From NCBI GenBank assembly GCA_016841445.1, contig JAENZD010000001.1, positions 248,001-312,000 of the forward strand: DNA of 64,000 nucleotides, given 5' to 3'. Source of the stretch: Anaerolineaceae bacterium (GTDB lineage: Bacteria; Chloroflexota; Anaerolineae; Anaerolineales; Anaerolineaceae). A program made the position numbers and the translations under genes. Of the stretch, positions 52,655-62,097 are shown one piece after another. The first letter of the stretch is position 1; each line of letters starts with the position of its first letter. The notes beneath the pieces are model-generated. The model had not been told where the DNA came from. It worked only from the letters and a program-made list of their open reading frames with translations, and did no database searches.

Positions 52655-53790
52655 TTATTTCACTAACGCCCAGGCAAGGTCGGCGATCTCAAAAGCTGCA
52701 TTCGGGCGGCCGATCTGGGCTGCATTTTTTGCTGCCATTTTCAACAGCTGCTGATCATCTTCCAGCCACTGTTCCAGGTCATTGAGAGCACATTTCGGTT
52801 TTTTACAATGGACACCCGCTTCATGTTCAAGAATATATTCCAGGTTGCCCTCTTCCTGCCCGGGAATAACCTCAACCACCATCATTGGCAATCCGGATGC
52901 CAGTGATTCCGTCGTGATCAAGCCGCCTGCTTTGCAAAGGATCAGATCGGCTGCCCGCATTAATTTTGGCATCGTGTCGATGAAATCATAAATGTGGGCA
53001 GGATGCTGCCAGCTTACTGAATTGAACTTTTTTAGGAGAGATTTGTTCCCCCCAGCAACCAGGGCAAATTGAATATCATGTTTACTGCCATCAAGCGATT
53101 TTAAAATATCCATTAATGACCCAATGCGAGGGCTGCCAGCTACCAGGATTGTTATTGGTTCTTCCTGCCAACCAAGTTCAGTTCTGATCAGCCGCTTATC
53201 GACGTCTCGTAATTCTGAAATTTTTGGATCTACCGGGATGCCGGTGTTGACAACCTGTTCTTCGCTAAAGCCAGCCTCCAGAGCAAGCCGCGCCACCGCT
53301 TCGGTTGGGACTGTGCACCTGATAGCTCCCTTATTGAACCATACACGGTGAACGGTGATCAGGTCGGTAATGACCGTAATAAGTGGGATATCAAACTCAC
53401 CGGATTGGAAAATGGACTGCAAAGGCGCAATGAATATGGGATAAGTTGATATGATGATGCCAGGTTCAATTTCTTTTATAATTGCCCGTAAAGTATCCAG
53501 AAATAGGATCGTGAATCCGCTTTCCATTATTTTGACAGGGAGTTTTGCATCACTGATTTGATAACCGATTTTATTGAGTTCAGGGAAGAATTTTACGACT
53601 GAGTCATAATTGGATTGGCTTTCCCGGATGATATCCGGAATATCGGGGTGATTGAGGGGGTTTTTGATCAGCGTTTCACATTGTTCCCCATATTTAATGT
53701 TTATTGCTTTTGAACAGCCTCTGCCGCTGACCGGTGCCCCAAACCCGCATCTCCTGTCAGGATCAAGACTTTTTTCTTTTCCTTAGCCAT
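52655..53790 (-). pseudogene. MGDG-synthase-like glycosyltransferase, frameshifted
   Basis: Family GT28-like enzymes move sugars onto diacylglycerol. Reading from ATG 53790 gives MAKEKKKVLILTGDAGLGHR then SAAEAVQKQ and a TAA at 53703-53701; GLGHRSAAEA is the family's N-terminal acceptor motif. In the -1 frame the protein continues without loss (KAINIKYGEQ onward) to 52655, with CKAGGLITTESLASGLP and VIPGQEEGN as the donor site. One more A in the AAAA run (53708-53711) would restore a single 379-residue protein. Either a true mutation, phase switching or a sequencing/assembly error. The in-frame open part alone begins at about 53527. Confidence 0.82.
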
Positions 53791-53811
53791 GAAAAAACCT
53801 CAAATTCTCTA

Positions 53812-54312
53812 TTAATCTTCTTCCAGGTCCTCTAAAAGTAAAGACAATAATTTATGCACAGTACTGTTTTTGATTTGATCACGGTCGCCATCAAAATGGC
53901 ACTCAATTGTATGTGTGCCTTTTTCCGTGCTGATGCCTATCCAAACCAGCCCGACAGGTTTTTCGGGTGTACCCCCGGTTGGCCCTGCGATGCCTGTTGT
54001 GGAGAGTCCAATATCCGTATCGAACCGCATCCGAATGCCGTCCGCCATTTCTTGTGCTGTCTGGGTACTGACCGCCCCAAACTGCTCAAGGGTCCCGGCT
54101 CTGACTCCCAGTGCTGCCTCCTTGATACTGTTGCTGTATGCCACAACACCCCCGATGAAGTAACCAGATGATCCGGAGACACTCGTTAAGACGTGGCTGA
54201 GCAAGCCTCCAGTGCAGGATTCGGCTGATGCGATGGTTTGTCCTTTTTGGATTAGAATCTCACCGATTTTTGACGATAAACTTTCCAGAACAGGATCCAT
54301 TTGGTCTCCCAT
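53812..54312 (-). CDS. pncC: CinA-C / nicotinamide-nucleotide amidohydrolase PncC
   Basis: Stand-alone CinA C-terminal domain of 166 residues that deamidates NMN to NaMN in pyridine nucleotide salvage. The signature is IASAESCTGGLLSHVL (about 28-43), GYFIGGVVAYSN, and STTGIAGPTGGTPEKPVGLV (about 109-128). Lies 21 bases before the glycosyltransferase gene and 32 bases after the methyltransferase, all on the minus strand. Confidence 0.94.
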   Translation of the reverse strand: MGDQMDPVLESLSSKIGEILIQKGQTIASAESCTGGLLSHVLTSVSGSSGYFIGGVVAYSNSIKEAALGVRAGTLEQFGAVSTQTAQEMADGIRMRFDTDIGLSTTGIAGPTGGTPEKPVGLVWIGISTEKGTHTIECHFDGDRDQIKNSTVHKLLSLLLEDLEED

Positions 54313-54344
54313 ACAAATAGTAATTTATGAATTTCCTGGTGGCT

Positions 54345-55244
54345 TCAATCTTTTGACCAGCGGGAAAAAAGCGAATGGGAAAGAATGTGTCCCTGGCTTC
54401 TCTCCACCGAGATCAGTTCCCCGCTTTCTATTTGACCGCCAAAACCCTTGATAATTTCTTGCAGTGCCTGGTGTGGGATCAGTGCCGAAGCCTGGATGGC
54501 ATAGGAAGTTAGGCAAATGAATTTGGGGTTTGGTGAAAGGACTTTTCGGACCAGCGCTAATAACCCCGTAATATCTTCAAAATAATCCCAGACCCTGCCG
54601 CTGGGTCCCCTTCCGAATTTCGGTGGGTCAAGGATGACACCGTCATAATAGGATTGGCGCTTTGCCTCTCGCTGCAGGTATTTCCGGGCATCTTCCACAA
54701 GCCAGCGAACATGCGCCTTACCTAAACCGGATAGGTCGAGGTTATGGCTTGCCCAGGCTACAGCATGTTTGGAGGCATCTACATGCGTCACTTCTGCCCC
54801 TGCCCTGGCAGCCGCTGCGGTTGCCATCCCGGTGTATCCAAACAAGTTGATCACCCGCAGGGGGCGTCCTGCAGACCGTACTTGTTGTTCGATCCAGTCC
54901 CAATGGCTGGCTTGTTCAGGGAAAACACCAATATGGCGCGACTTTGCAAGCCTGATTTCGCATTTAAGACCTTTATACGAGACCGACCAGGGCTGCTTGA
55001 TCTGTTGATTGAGTTTCCAGTCGCCGCCGGATTCTCCGGAGGTGGAAAACATTTCCGCATCAGCTTTCTTCCAATCTTTTTCTGAAAGCGAACGCGGCCA
55101 GATTGCCTGGGGTTCCGGACGGATGAGGGTGTAGGCTCCGAACTTCTCCAGGGCTTCACCGCCGCCGGTATCCAGGAGCATATAGTCCTGCCACTCGTCT
55201 GATGAAAGTAAATGTATCTTTGGAATTTTATTTTTTTCAACCAT
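54345..55244 (-). CDS. Class I rRNA methyltransferase-like protein (RlmI/RlmK-like)
   Basis: 299 residues with a Rossmann methyltransferase core: motif I LNLFGYTGMATAAAARAGA (about 137-155), VTHVDASKHAVAWASHNL, and the catalytic-type DPPKFGRGPSGRVW (about 213-226). This arrangement matches 23S rRNA cytosine methyltransferases of the RlmI/RlmK group, but without their N-terminal PUA domain. The exact target is unknown. Nineteen bases separate it from ubiA. Confidence 0.85.
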   Translation of the reverse strand: MVEKNKIPKIHLLSSDEWQDYMLLDTGGGEALEKFGAYTLIRPEPQAIWPRSLSEKDWKKADAEMFSTSGESGGDWKLNQQIKQPWSVSYKGLKCEIRLAKSRHIGVFPEQASHWDWIEQQVRSAGRPLRVINLFGYTGMATAAAARAGAEVTHVDASKHAVAWASHNLDLSGLGKAHVRWLVEDARKYLQREAKRQSYYDGVILDPPKFGRGPSGRVWDYFEDITGLLALVRKVLSPNPKFICLTSYAIQASALIPHQALQEIIKGFGGQIESGELISVERSQGHILSHSLFSRWSKD

Positions 55245-55263
55245 ATTTCTCTCTTTTTATTTA

Positions 55264-56169
55264 TTATCGGAAAAATCCCAGGTCGAAAAGTTGATCGAGC
55301 CAAGGTATAAAGTACAGCAGTACAAGAGTAAGGGCAGTTGACCGCTCTAAAGGTTTTTGGAAAGATTCCCAAATCCTTGTTTCTCTTTTTCCCTGGAATA
55401 CCCTAATTAAAGGAGGCAGCAGGAAAATGATAACCAGTACAGCCCATGTCAGGACAGCCCAACCCGGGAAAAGTTGGATTATAAAGATGGTCATTACGCC
55501 CGAAAATGTGACAATGACCATCAGCGTGATCAGTAAGAAATGCCAGGCCCTTTCGCCGATAAACTCATCATCCTGCTGGCGGTCTGCTGTTCGGCCATCC
55601 GCAACTTGCTGACCCTGGTGATGGAGTTCGCCAGTGATGCTGATTGTCAGCAGGAAAATGAATGGCCAGAACCACTGTCCTGCTAGCCTGGATGTGTATG
55701 TAAAATAGCCAGCCATAAATGGCAGACCAGCTATTAACAAGCTGTGAGAGAGGATACTGCGAAAAGCGATGACCTTTGACCGGACCCTTCTTATCGAATA
55801 AAAAAAGCCGAGGAAGATGTTTAAACAACCTATTGCCAGCGTCCAGTACCCTAACAAAGCCAGCAAGCCAAGTGATAAAATTGCAGCCGAAAACGCAACG
55901 AGCCTTGCTGTTTTTGTGGTAACCAATCCCGATGAGATCGGGTTGCGGTTGGTTTTTTGGCCTGATAAGACGTCATCAGGGGCATCTTTGATATCGTTGA
56001 CAACGAACGCAAAGCTTACACCCAATAAATTCCCTGCAACCACGATGAAAAGCTTCCAGTCAATGATTGATCGGGAAGTTGTTACGCCAACGAGTGTTGT
56101 GATAACTACGGCATAGAAGTATGCGGACAGGCGTGAAAGTTTAATCAAGCCTTTGATGGTTTTCTTCAA
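55264..56169 (-). CDS. UbiA-family prenyltransferase
   Basis: Membrane prenyltransferase of 301 residues with about eight or nine helices. The first Asp-rich motif is NDIKDAPDD (NDxxDxxxD) and the second, later, is DGRTADRQQDD. The attached aromatic or glycerol acceptor cannot be told. The frame runs up to 56298, but TTG 56169 is preferred: GGAG lies seven bases upstream, similarity begins just after, and the longer form would overlap the divergent gene's start. Transcribed towards an rRNA-type methyltransferase, pncC and a lipid glycosyltransferase. Confidence 0.85.
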   Translation of the reverse strand: MKKTIKGLIKLSRLSAYFYAVVITTLVGVTTSRSIIDWKLFIVVAGNLLGVSFAFVVNDIKDAPDDVLSGQKTNRNPISSGLVTTKTARLVAFSAAILSLGLLALLGYWTLAIGCLNIFLGFFYSIRRVRSKVIAFRSILSHSLLIAGLPFMAGYFTYTSRLAGQWFWPFIFLLTISITGELHHQGQQVADGRTADRQQDDEFIGERAWHFLLITLMVIVTFSGVMTIFIIQLFPGWAVLTWAVLVIIFLLPPLIRVFQGKRETRIWESFQKPLERSTALTLVLLYFIPWLDQLFDLGFFR

Positions 56170-56261
56170 TGAGCGTCTCCATCTTCTTTTTTTGCTTCCG
56201 TTTTTGAGTATACCATTTATTACGATCATGAAGTTTAGAGGGTCTGATACCAACTTTAGGC

Positions 56262-56267
56262 TATAAT
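56262..56267 (+). promoter_or_regulatory. -10 box for the PatB-like gene
   Basis: Perfect TATAAT 30 bases before ATG 56298, with GAGGAG as SD (56287-56292). No clear -35 hexamer. Confidence 0.4.
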
Positions 56268-56297
56268 AACCCTGCAAATAATTAATGAGGAGCTTCA

Positions 56298-57449
56298 ATG
56301 AATTTTGACCAGATCATCGAGCGCAGGGGGACAGATAGTATTAAGTGGAATTATTACGATGAAGATGTTTTACCCTTGTGGATCGCGGATATGGATTTCC
56401 GCTCCCCTGAACCTGTGATCAATGCCCTGCATGAACGTGTTGAGCACGGCATATTTGGCTACGGCTGCCCTCCGGAAGGGTTAATGGATGCAATCATTAG
56501 CCATCTGGGAGATCGTCAAAATTGGCGAGTGACGGAAGAAGATATCTCCTTTATATCTGGCGTTGTAATGGGTTTCAATCATGCCATTTACAGCCTGACA
56601 CAGCCGGGTGATAAGGTGTTGATCCAAACACCGGTTTACCCGCCTTTCCTGATGGCACCCGGTTTAGCAGGACGTGAACGTGTTGAAAACGAACTTGTCC
56701 ATAGCGAAGATGGCCATTATGAAATAGATTTTGATGATTTTGAGGGTCAATGTGCTTCCGGTGTCAAATTATTTATTTTGTGCAACCCGCATAACCCGGT
56801 AGGCAGAGTCTTCAAACGTGAAGAACTAACCAGGATGGCTGAGATCTGCTTGCGATATGGGGTTACGATTTGCTCTGACGAGATCCATGCAGACCTGATA
56901 TTCTCCGGTTGCCAGCATATTCCCACGGCCAGCCTATCCCAGGAAGTATCTGATATTACGGTGACCTATTTTGCACCCAGCAAGACATTCAATATTGCAG
57001 GATTTTCGACGTCTGTTTACATTGCACAAAACGAGGACATGCGCAAGGCACTTTCCAAGTCGATGCCCATGCTGCTTGGGCATCCGAATATTCTTGGGCT
57101 TTATGCAGCAAGGGCAGCTTATCAGTTAGGGAGACCGTGGCTAGATGAATTACTTCATTACCTGGAATCAAACCGGGATTATCTGGTTGAGACTGTCAAA
57201 AACAAGTTGCCAGGCGTAAAAATTTGGAAACCGCAAGGGACATACCTGGGCTGGCTGGACTGCCGGGATTTGGGTTTGGAAACTTCACCTCATTTGTTCT
57301 TCTTGGAAAAAGCAAAAGTAGGGTTGAACAAGGGTGAAAACTTTGGAAAGCCTGGGAGAGGATTCGTGCGGCTTAATTTTGGATGCCCGAGGGCTTTATT
57401 GGAAGAAGGTCTGGATCGGATGAAAGCTGCGCTTAGTAAAGTAAGTTGA
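56298..57449 (+). CDS. PatB/MalY-type pyridoxal phosphate aminotransferase / cystathionine beta-lyase
   Basis: Fold-type I PLP enzyme of 383 residues. The start NFDQIIERRGTDSIKWNYY followed by LPLWIADMDF is typical of PatB/MalY. Others are NPHNPVGRVF (about 167-176), ICSDEIHADLIF, and the PLP Lys in APSKTFNIAG (about 228-237). These enzymes split cystathionine or related C-S compounds, giving homocysteine or thiols, which fits the methionine genes elsewhere in the window. Start ATG has a strong SD; YdcF follows 3 bases after. Confidence 0.93.
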   Translation: MNFDQIIERRGTDSIKWNYYDEDVLPLWIADMDFRSPEPVINALHERVEHGIFGYGCPPEGLMDAIISHLGDRQNWRVTEEDISFISGVVMGFNHAIYSLTQPGDKVLIQTPVYPPFLMAPGLAGRERVENELVHSEDGHYEIDFDDFEGQCASGVKLFILCNPHNPVGRVFKREELTRMAEICLRYGVTICSDEIHADLIFSGCQHIPTASLSQEVSDITVTYFAPSKTFNIAGFSTSVYIAQNEDMRKALSKSMPMLLGHPNILGLYAARAAYQLGRPWLDELLHYLESNRDYLVETVKNKLPGVKIWKPQGTYLGWLDCRDLGLETSPHLFFLEKAKVGLNKGENFGKPGRGFVRLNFGCPRALLEEGLDRMKAALSKVS

Positions 57450-57452
57450 TTT

Positions 57453-58079
57453 ATGAAGAATACAACTAGGTCCAAAAACCGGGATACCAAACCTCAAATG
57501 ACTTGTTCTTTGAGTATCTTAATTATTTTTATTGGGGCTATTGTCGGGGGTGTAATCCTTTATTTATTCTTAGTGGGGATTGGCGCAATATTAATTGTGG
57601 CCGATCCCATTGCGTCGGTTGATGCCGTGGTGATCCTGAGCGGGGATGATGGCAATCGCCTGAGCATGGCAGCCGACATGCGGAAAAACGGTTTTGTTGA
57701 CAGCCTGGTGATCACTGAAACGTCAAGTGAGGCGAGCAGCCGTTTGGTCCGCGAGGCTCAGCAAGCGGGATTCCCGCAAGGCTCGATTTATATCACGGAT
57801 TTACAGGTTGACAGCACCCTGGACGAAGCAATCGCCGTCAGAGAATATGCCCAGGAAAAAGGTTGGGATGCCTTGATGATCGTGACCGACCCGTACCACA
57901 GCTTCAGAACGAGGATCATCTTCAGGCGGGAACTGGCAGGCAGCGGGATCCAAATCTATGTGAGGCCGGTCGTAGGCCACTGGTTCACATCTTCGAAATG
58001 GTTTTTGAGGCCTGATGGTTGGAACTATGCCTTTCTTGAAATCATCAAGCTGATGAATTACCTTGTTTTCCACTCTTAA
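57453..58079 (+). CDS. YdcF-like DUF218 membrane protein
   Basis: 208 residues: one N-terminal membrane helix (about 20-45) and a DUF218 domain outside or inside the membrane. Family blocks are DAVVILSGDDGNRLSMAADM (about 54-73), STLDEAIAVREYA and IVTDPYHSFRTRIIF. Some relatives (SanA, ElyC) act in envelope integrity or vancomycin tolerance; the activity is not known. Three bases after the PatB gene, same transcript. Confidence 0.88.
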   Translation: MKNTTRSKNRDTKPQMTCSLSILIIFIGAIVGGVILYLFLVGIGAILIVADPIASVDAVVILSGDDGNRLSMAADMRKNGFVDSLVITETSSEASSRLVREAQQAGFPQGSIYITDLQVDSTLDEAIAVREYAQEKGWDALMIVTDPYHSFRTRIIFRRELAGSGIQIYVRPVVGHWFTSSKWFLRPDGWNYAFLEIIKLMNYLVFHS

Positions 58080-58110
58080 AACAAAAAATTGGGCCGCATT
58101 TGCGACCCAA
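58078..58110 (-). terminator. Intrinsic terminator of the cold-shock gene
   Basis: On the minus strand TTGGGTCGC/GCGGCCCAA (one mismatch, loop AAAT) is followed by TTTTTTGTTTT. It lies 36 bases after the cold-shock stop and may also slow the convergent YdcF transcript. Confidence 0.8.
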
Positions 58111-58145
58111 TCAATTTTGAAGATCTTTTTTTCCTCAGATGACCC

Positions 58146-58478
58146 TTAGAAGCTTAAGAATCCTCCGGACTCCTCTTCAACAGTTTCCTCAGGTTCTTCA
58201 ACAGTAGCAACTTCAATTTCCTCGACATCAGCTGATTCAACGTCTTCGACAGCAGCAGCCTCAGTTTCTGCAAGAATAACATTTGCAGCCTGTAATCCCT
58301 TTGGTCCATCTTCAATCGAGAATTCTACAGTTTGGCCTTCTTTAAGCCTTTTGTAACCTTCCATCTGGATTGCTGAGAAATGTACAAAGACATCTTCTTC
58401 GCCATCTTCACGACCGATGAAACCATACCCTTTCGGGGCACTGAACCATTTCACGGTTCCAATATAACGTTCTGCCAT
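58146..58478 (-). CDS. Cold-shock-domain protein with acidic C-terminal tail
   Basis: 110 residues, longer than the usual 65-70. A standard CSD comes first: [13 protein letters not shown] (RNP1, about 9-21), DVFVHFSAI (RNP2, about 29-37) and [17 protein letters not shown]. After about residue 70 comes an Ala/Val/Glu tail dense in acidic residues ([18 protein letters not shown]) that ends GGFLSF. CSD proteins bind single-stranded RNA as chaperones; the tail may limit or steer binding, as acidic tips do in other ssRNA/ssDNA binders. It has a near-perfect promoter and a 62-nt leader. Confidence 0.93.
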   Translation of the reverse strand: MAERYIGTVKWFSAPKGYGFIGREDGEEDVFVHFSAIQMEGYKRLKEGQTVEFSIEDGPKGLQAANVILAETEAAAVEDVESADVEEIEVATVEEPEETVEEESGGFLSF

Positions 58479-58547
58479 GCTTATACTCCATCTTTCTAGT
58501 ATTTATTAAGGTTCTACGCATCAGATATTCTAAATTGATGCTGAATA

Positions 58548-58576
58548 AATATAGTACTTCTACAAGGTGCTGTCAA
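58548..58576 (-). promoter_or_regulatory. Strong promoter of the cold-shock gene
   Basis: On the minus strand TTGACA (58576-58571), 17-bp spacer and TATATT (58553-58548). The transcript should start near 58541. The stretch 58577-58725 behind it has no gene, only a 7-bp hairpin GCTGGTG/CACCAGC at 58675-58692 without a T-run. Confidence 0.8.
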
Positions 58577-58725
58577 GTATATTCAATCGAACGGCAAGAA
58601 CGAGATCTTTGGTTTTTCGCGTTCGCGAGGGTCTCTTGACTGAGTGCTGAATGAACCAAGAATAGGGGTTCTGCGCTGGTGAGGACACCAGCAAAAACGG
58701 GGGGAGTGAATTTTGAGGTTAGTGG

Positions 58726-59469
58726 TTATTCCTGGATGCAAAGCAGCAGCTGAACTAGTGTTCCCTGTGGTTCTTGTGGTGTGACCGCCAGGACATATTG
58801 CACAGCGGAGGCTTGATCGAAACCGGTGATTTCAAGCTGGCTGGCATTTTGCGGCAGCTGGCTTTCCAAACCATAACCGATGATATTAGGATTCTCATTT
58901 ATATAATCGGTTAAGAAATCAATGGTTGAAAATTCTTCTACCCCGCCAGTTAGGGGTTTCTCATTTAAATAGGATTTTGAAAACAAATGCCTCACGATAT
59001 CCCCCTCAGGATAGGTTAAAACTGTGATAGCTTGATTGCCTTCAATGTCCCGCTTAGAAAATTCTGGGAGATCATTCCAGTTTGTGATGCTTCCATCAAA
59101 AATTGCTTGTAAGCTTTCCAGGCTAATGGCGTCCAGATCAATCCCCTCACTCGTAAAGATGACGATTTCTTCAGTCCCTAATACGACGACATAAGGGTCT
59201 GATTCCACGCGATCACCCAAGCGCACGATAAGGTCTGCCTGGCTGAGGTCAAGATCCGCATCTGGCAGAACGTTTGTGGTGATGCCAAAGTTCTGGATAT
59301 CCTCAGCACATGCAGCAATTTTTGGGAGCCACTGCTGCAGCGCTGTAGAGATTTGCAAATGGATGATCTCGAAGGTCGTTTCTGTTGGGGTTGGTTCAGA
59401 AGCGTTGCTGCAGGCAGCCAGTAAACAAATCGCTAGAAGGAATATCAAAAAATGAGCATATCTTTTCAT
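58726..59469 (-). CDS. PstS-like periplasmic-binding-protein lipoprotein
   Basis: 247 residues: lipobox LAAC at about 17-20, then a type II binding-protein fold. The segments VVVLGTEEIVIFTSEGIDLD and LQAIFDGSITNWNDLP (about 118-133) match PstS-like domains, where the latter region contacts phosphate-type ligands. The domain is shorter than PstS and no ABC transporter genes are nearby, so it may be a stand-alone sensor or binding protein. It stops four bases after uppP begins its downstream end (59474), so both share a transcript. Confidence 0.85.
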   Translation of the reverse strand: MKRYAHFLIFLLAICLLAACSNASEPTPTETTFEIIHLQISTALQQWLPKIAACAEDIQNFGITTNVLPDADLDLSQADLIVRLGDRVESDPYVVVLGTEEIVIFTSEGIDLDAISLESLQAIFDGSITNWNDLPEFSKRDIEGNQAITVLTYPEGDIVRHLFSKSYLNEKPLTGGVEEFSTIDFLTDYINENPNIIGYGLESQLPQNASQLEITGFDQASAVQYVLAVTPQEPQGTLVQLLLCIQE

Positions 59470-59473
59470 GGGT

Positions 59474-60298
59474 TTACCGTATAAACCATATGATGATCGT
59501 CAGTCCACCAAGCAGGGCACAGTAAATTGAAAAATAAGCCATTGAATGGTTCACCAGGAATTTCAGGAGCCAGCGGATAGTGAGATAGCCGACGATCATG
59601 GAAGTCAGGAAACCGATCAAAATGATTGGTAGGAATTCACCCAGGTTGGGGACCTCGGTCATCATTTCATAAGTTGAGAGCGCGCCTGCTGCCAGCATGA
59701 TCGGGATCGACATCAGGAAGGAGAAACGCCCGGCTGCCTGGCGCTTTTTATGGCGCAACAGCCCGCCTGAGATGGTTGAGCCTGACCGGGATAACCCCGG
59801 GAATAATGCCAGAACCTGGAAAAGTCCCATCACGATGGCGTCCCACAGGGTGATATCGAATATCTCTCCGATGTTCTTGCTGACCTTCTCAGCCAGGAGC
59901 ATCAAAATGGCCGTTACCAGCAGCGCGATGCCGGCAAACAGAGGCGAAGTAAATGTTTGTTCTACGAGATCTTTCAGGAATACACCCGCCAACCCGGCAG
60001 GAACGGTGGCCGCTATCAAAAGCCAGCCAAGCCGCGCTTCGTGGGAGGCAAAAGGTGTGCCTTTGAACAGGTCTTTGAAGATGGCTGTAATAATCCTGAC
60101 CAGGTCTTTCCGGAAGTAGAAGATGACCGCGACCAGGGTGCCCAACTGCACCAAAACATTGAAGATAAAAGTTTCTTTTTCAGGCAGTGACCAGTTGAGG
60201 AAAAAAGGGAGGATCACCAGGTGACCGGAACTGGAAACCGGCAGGAATTCAGTGAGTCCCTGTAATATTCCTAAAATGATGGCTTGGATGATTTTCAT
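59474..60298 (-). CDS. uppP: Undecaprenyl-diphosphate phosphatase UppP (BacA)
   Basis: Recycles the peptidoglycan lipid carrier by removing a phosphate from undecaprenyl diphosphate. 274 residues, about eight membrane helices. The two catalytic regions are LQGLTEFLPVSSSGHLVIL (about 14-32) and FPGLSRSGSTISGGLL (about 166-181). It lies between tgt (14 bases upstream) and the binding-protein gene on the minus strand. Confidence 0.97.
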   Translation of the reverse strand: MKIIQAIILGILQGLTEFLPVSSSGHLVILPFFLNWSLPEKETFIFNVLVQLGTLVAVIFYFRKDLVRIITAIFKDLFKGTPFASHEARLGWLLIAATVPAGLAGVFLKDLVEQTFTSPLFAGIALLVTAILMLLAEKVSKNIGEIFDITLWDAIVMGLFQVLALFPGLSRSGSTISGGLLRHKKRQAAGRFSFLMSIPIMLAAGALSTYEMMTEVPNLGEFLPIILIGFLTSMIVGYLTIRWLLKFLVNHSMAYFSIYCALLGGLTIIIWFIR

Positions 60299-60311
60299 AA
60301 ATTGGTCCTGA

Positions 60312-61628
<1,317 letters not shown>

Positions 61629-61704
61629 AGTTGTTGAAATTTGGCCTTTAAAGAAACCAAGAAAAATCTATACTATTATATTTTGCTTATGGGCTGATGA
61701 TAAT

Positions 61705-61755
61705 ATCCCTCCCTCACCTCAGTCCTCTCCCTACCTGGGAAGGAGAGGAGGTCGA
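61705..61755. repeat. Dispersed TIR-type repeat, short (copy 4)
   Basis: CCCTCCCTCACCTCAGTCCT followed by CTCCCTACCTGGGAAGGAG, the same end motif as copies 1 and 2. Confidence 0.6.
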
Positions 61756-61895
61756 TATATTGGTTTAAAAACCGCCTTATGGAACAAAGACAATTAATGA
61801 ACCACCCGGCAATTAATCTCAAAAGTAGTGATTGGCATACTTTGTTCGGTGACAAAAATTACACTTCTATATTTATGCACAAAGAGCAGATCTGG

Positions 61896-61987
61896 AACCC
61901 TCTCCCTCGAGCTGAATGGTTTCATACCATATCAGCGAAGTGTAAAGATCGAGAGATCTTTACAAGGGAGAGGGCAGGGTGAGGGTT
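61896..61987. repeat. Dispersed TIR-type repeat (copy 5)
   Basis: Bounded by AACCCTCTCCCT and AGGGTGAGGGTT. Contains ATCAGCGAAGTGTAAAG (61931-61947) and a perfect hairpin TGTAAAGATC/GATCTTTACA (61941-61950 with 61955-61964). Together copies 3 to 5 fill most of the roughly 680-base gap between tgt and alr. Confidence 0.65.
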
Positions 61988-62097
61988 TCAAAATGGATAA
62001 ATTCAGTGCGTTTTGGAAATATTCTTTCGTAAGTGACACCCTGGTCATTTGAAAGAATTACTTGAAAGGAATGAAAAGCCGGGCTATACTTCAACCC

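Noticed and set aside
61779-62052. Two short plus-strand ORFs between tgt and alr
   Set aside because: They lie across dispersed repeats with hairpins; no SD or recognisable protein pattern.
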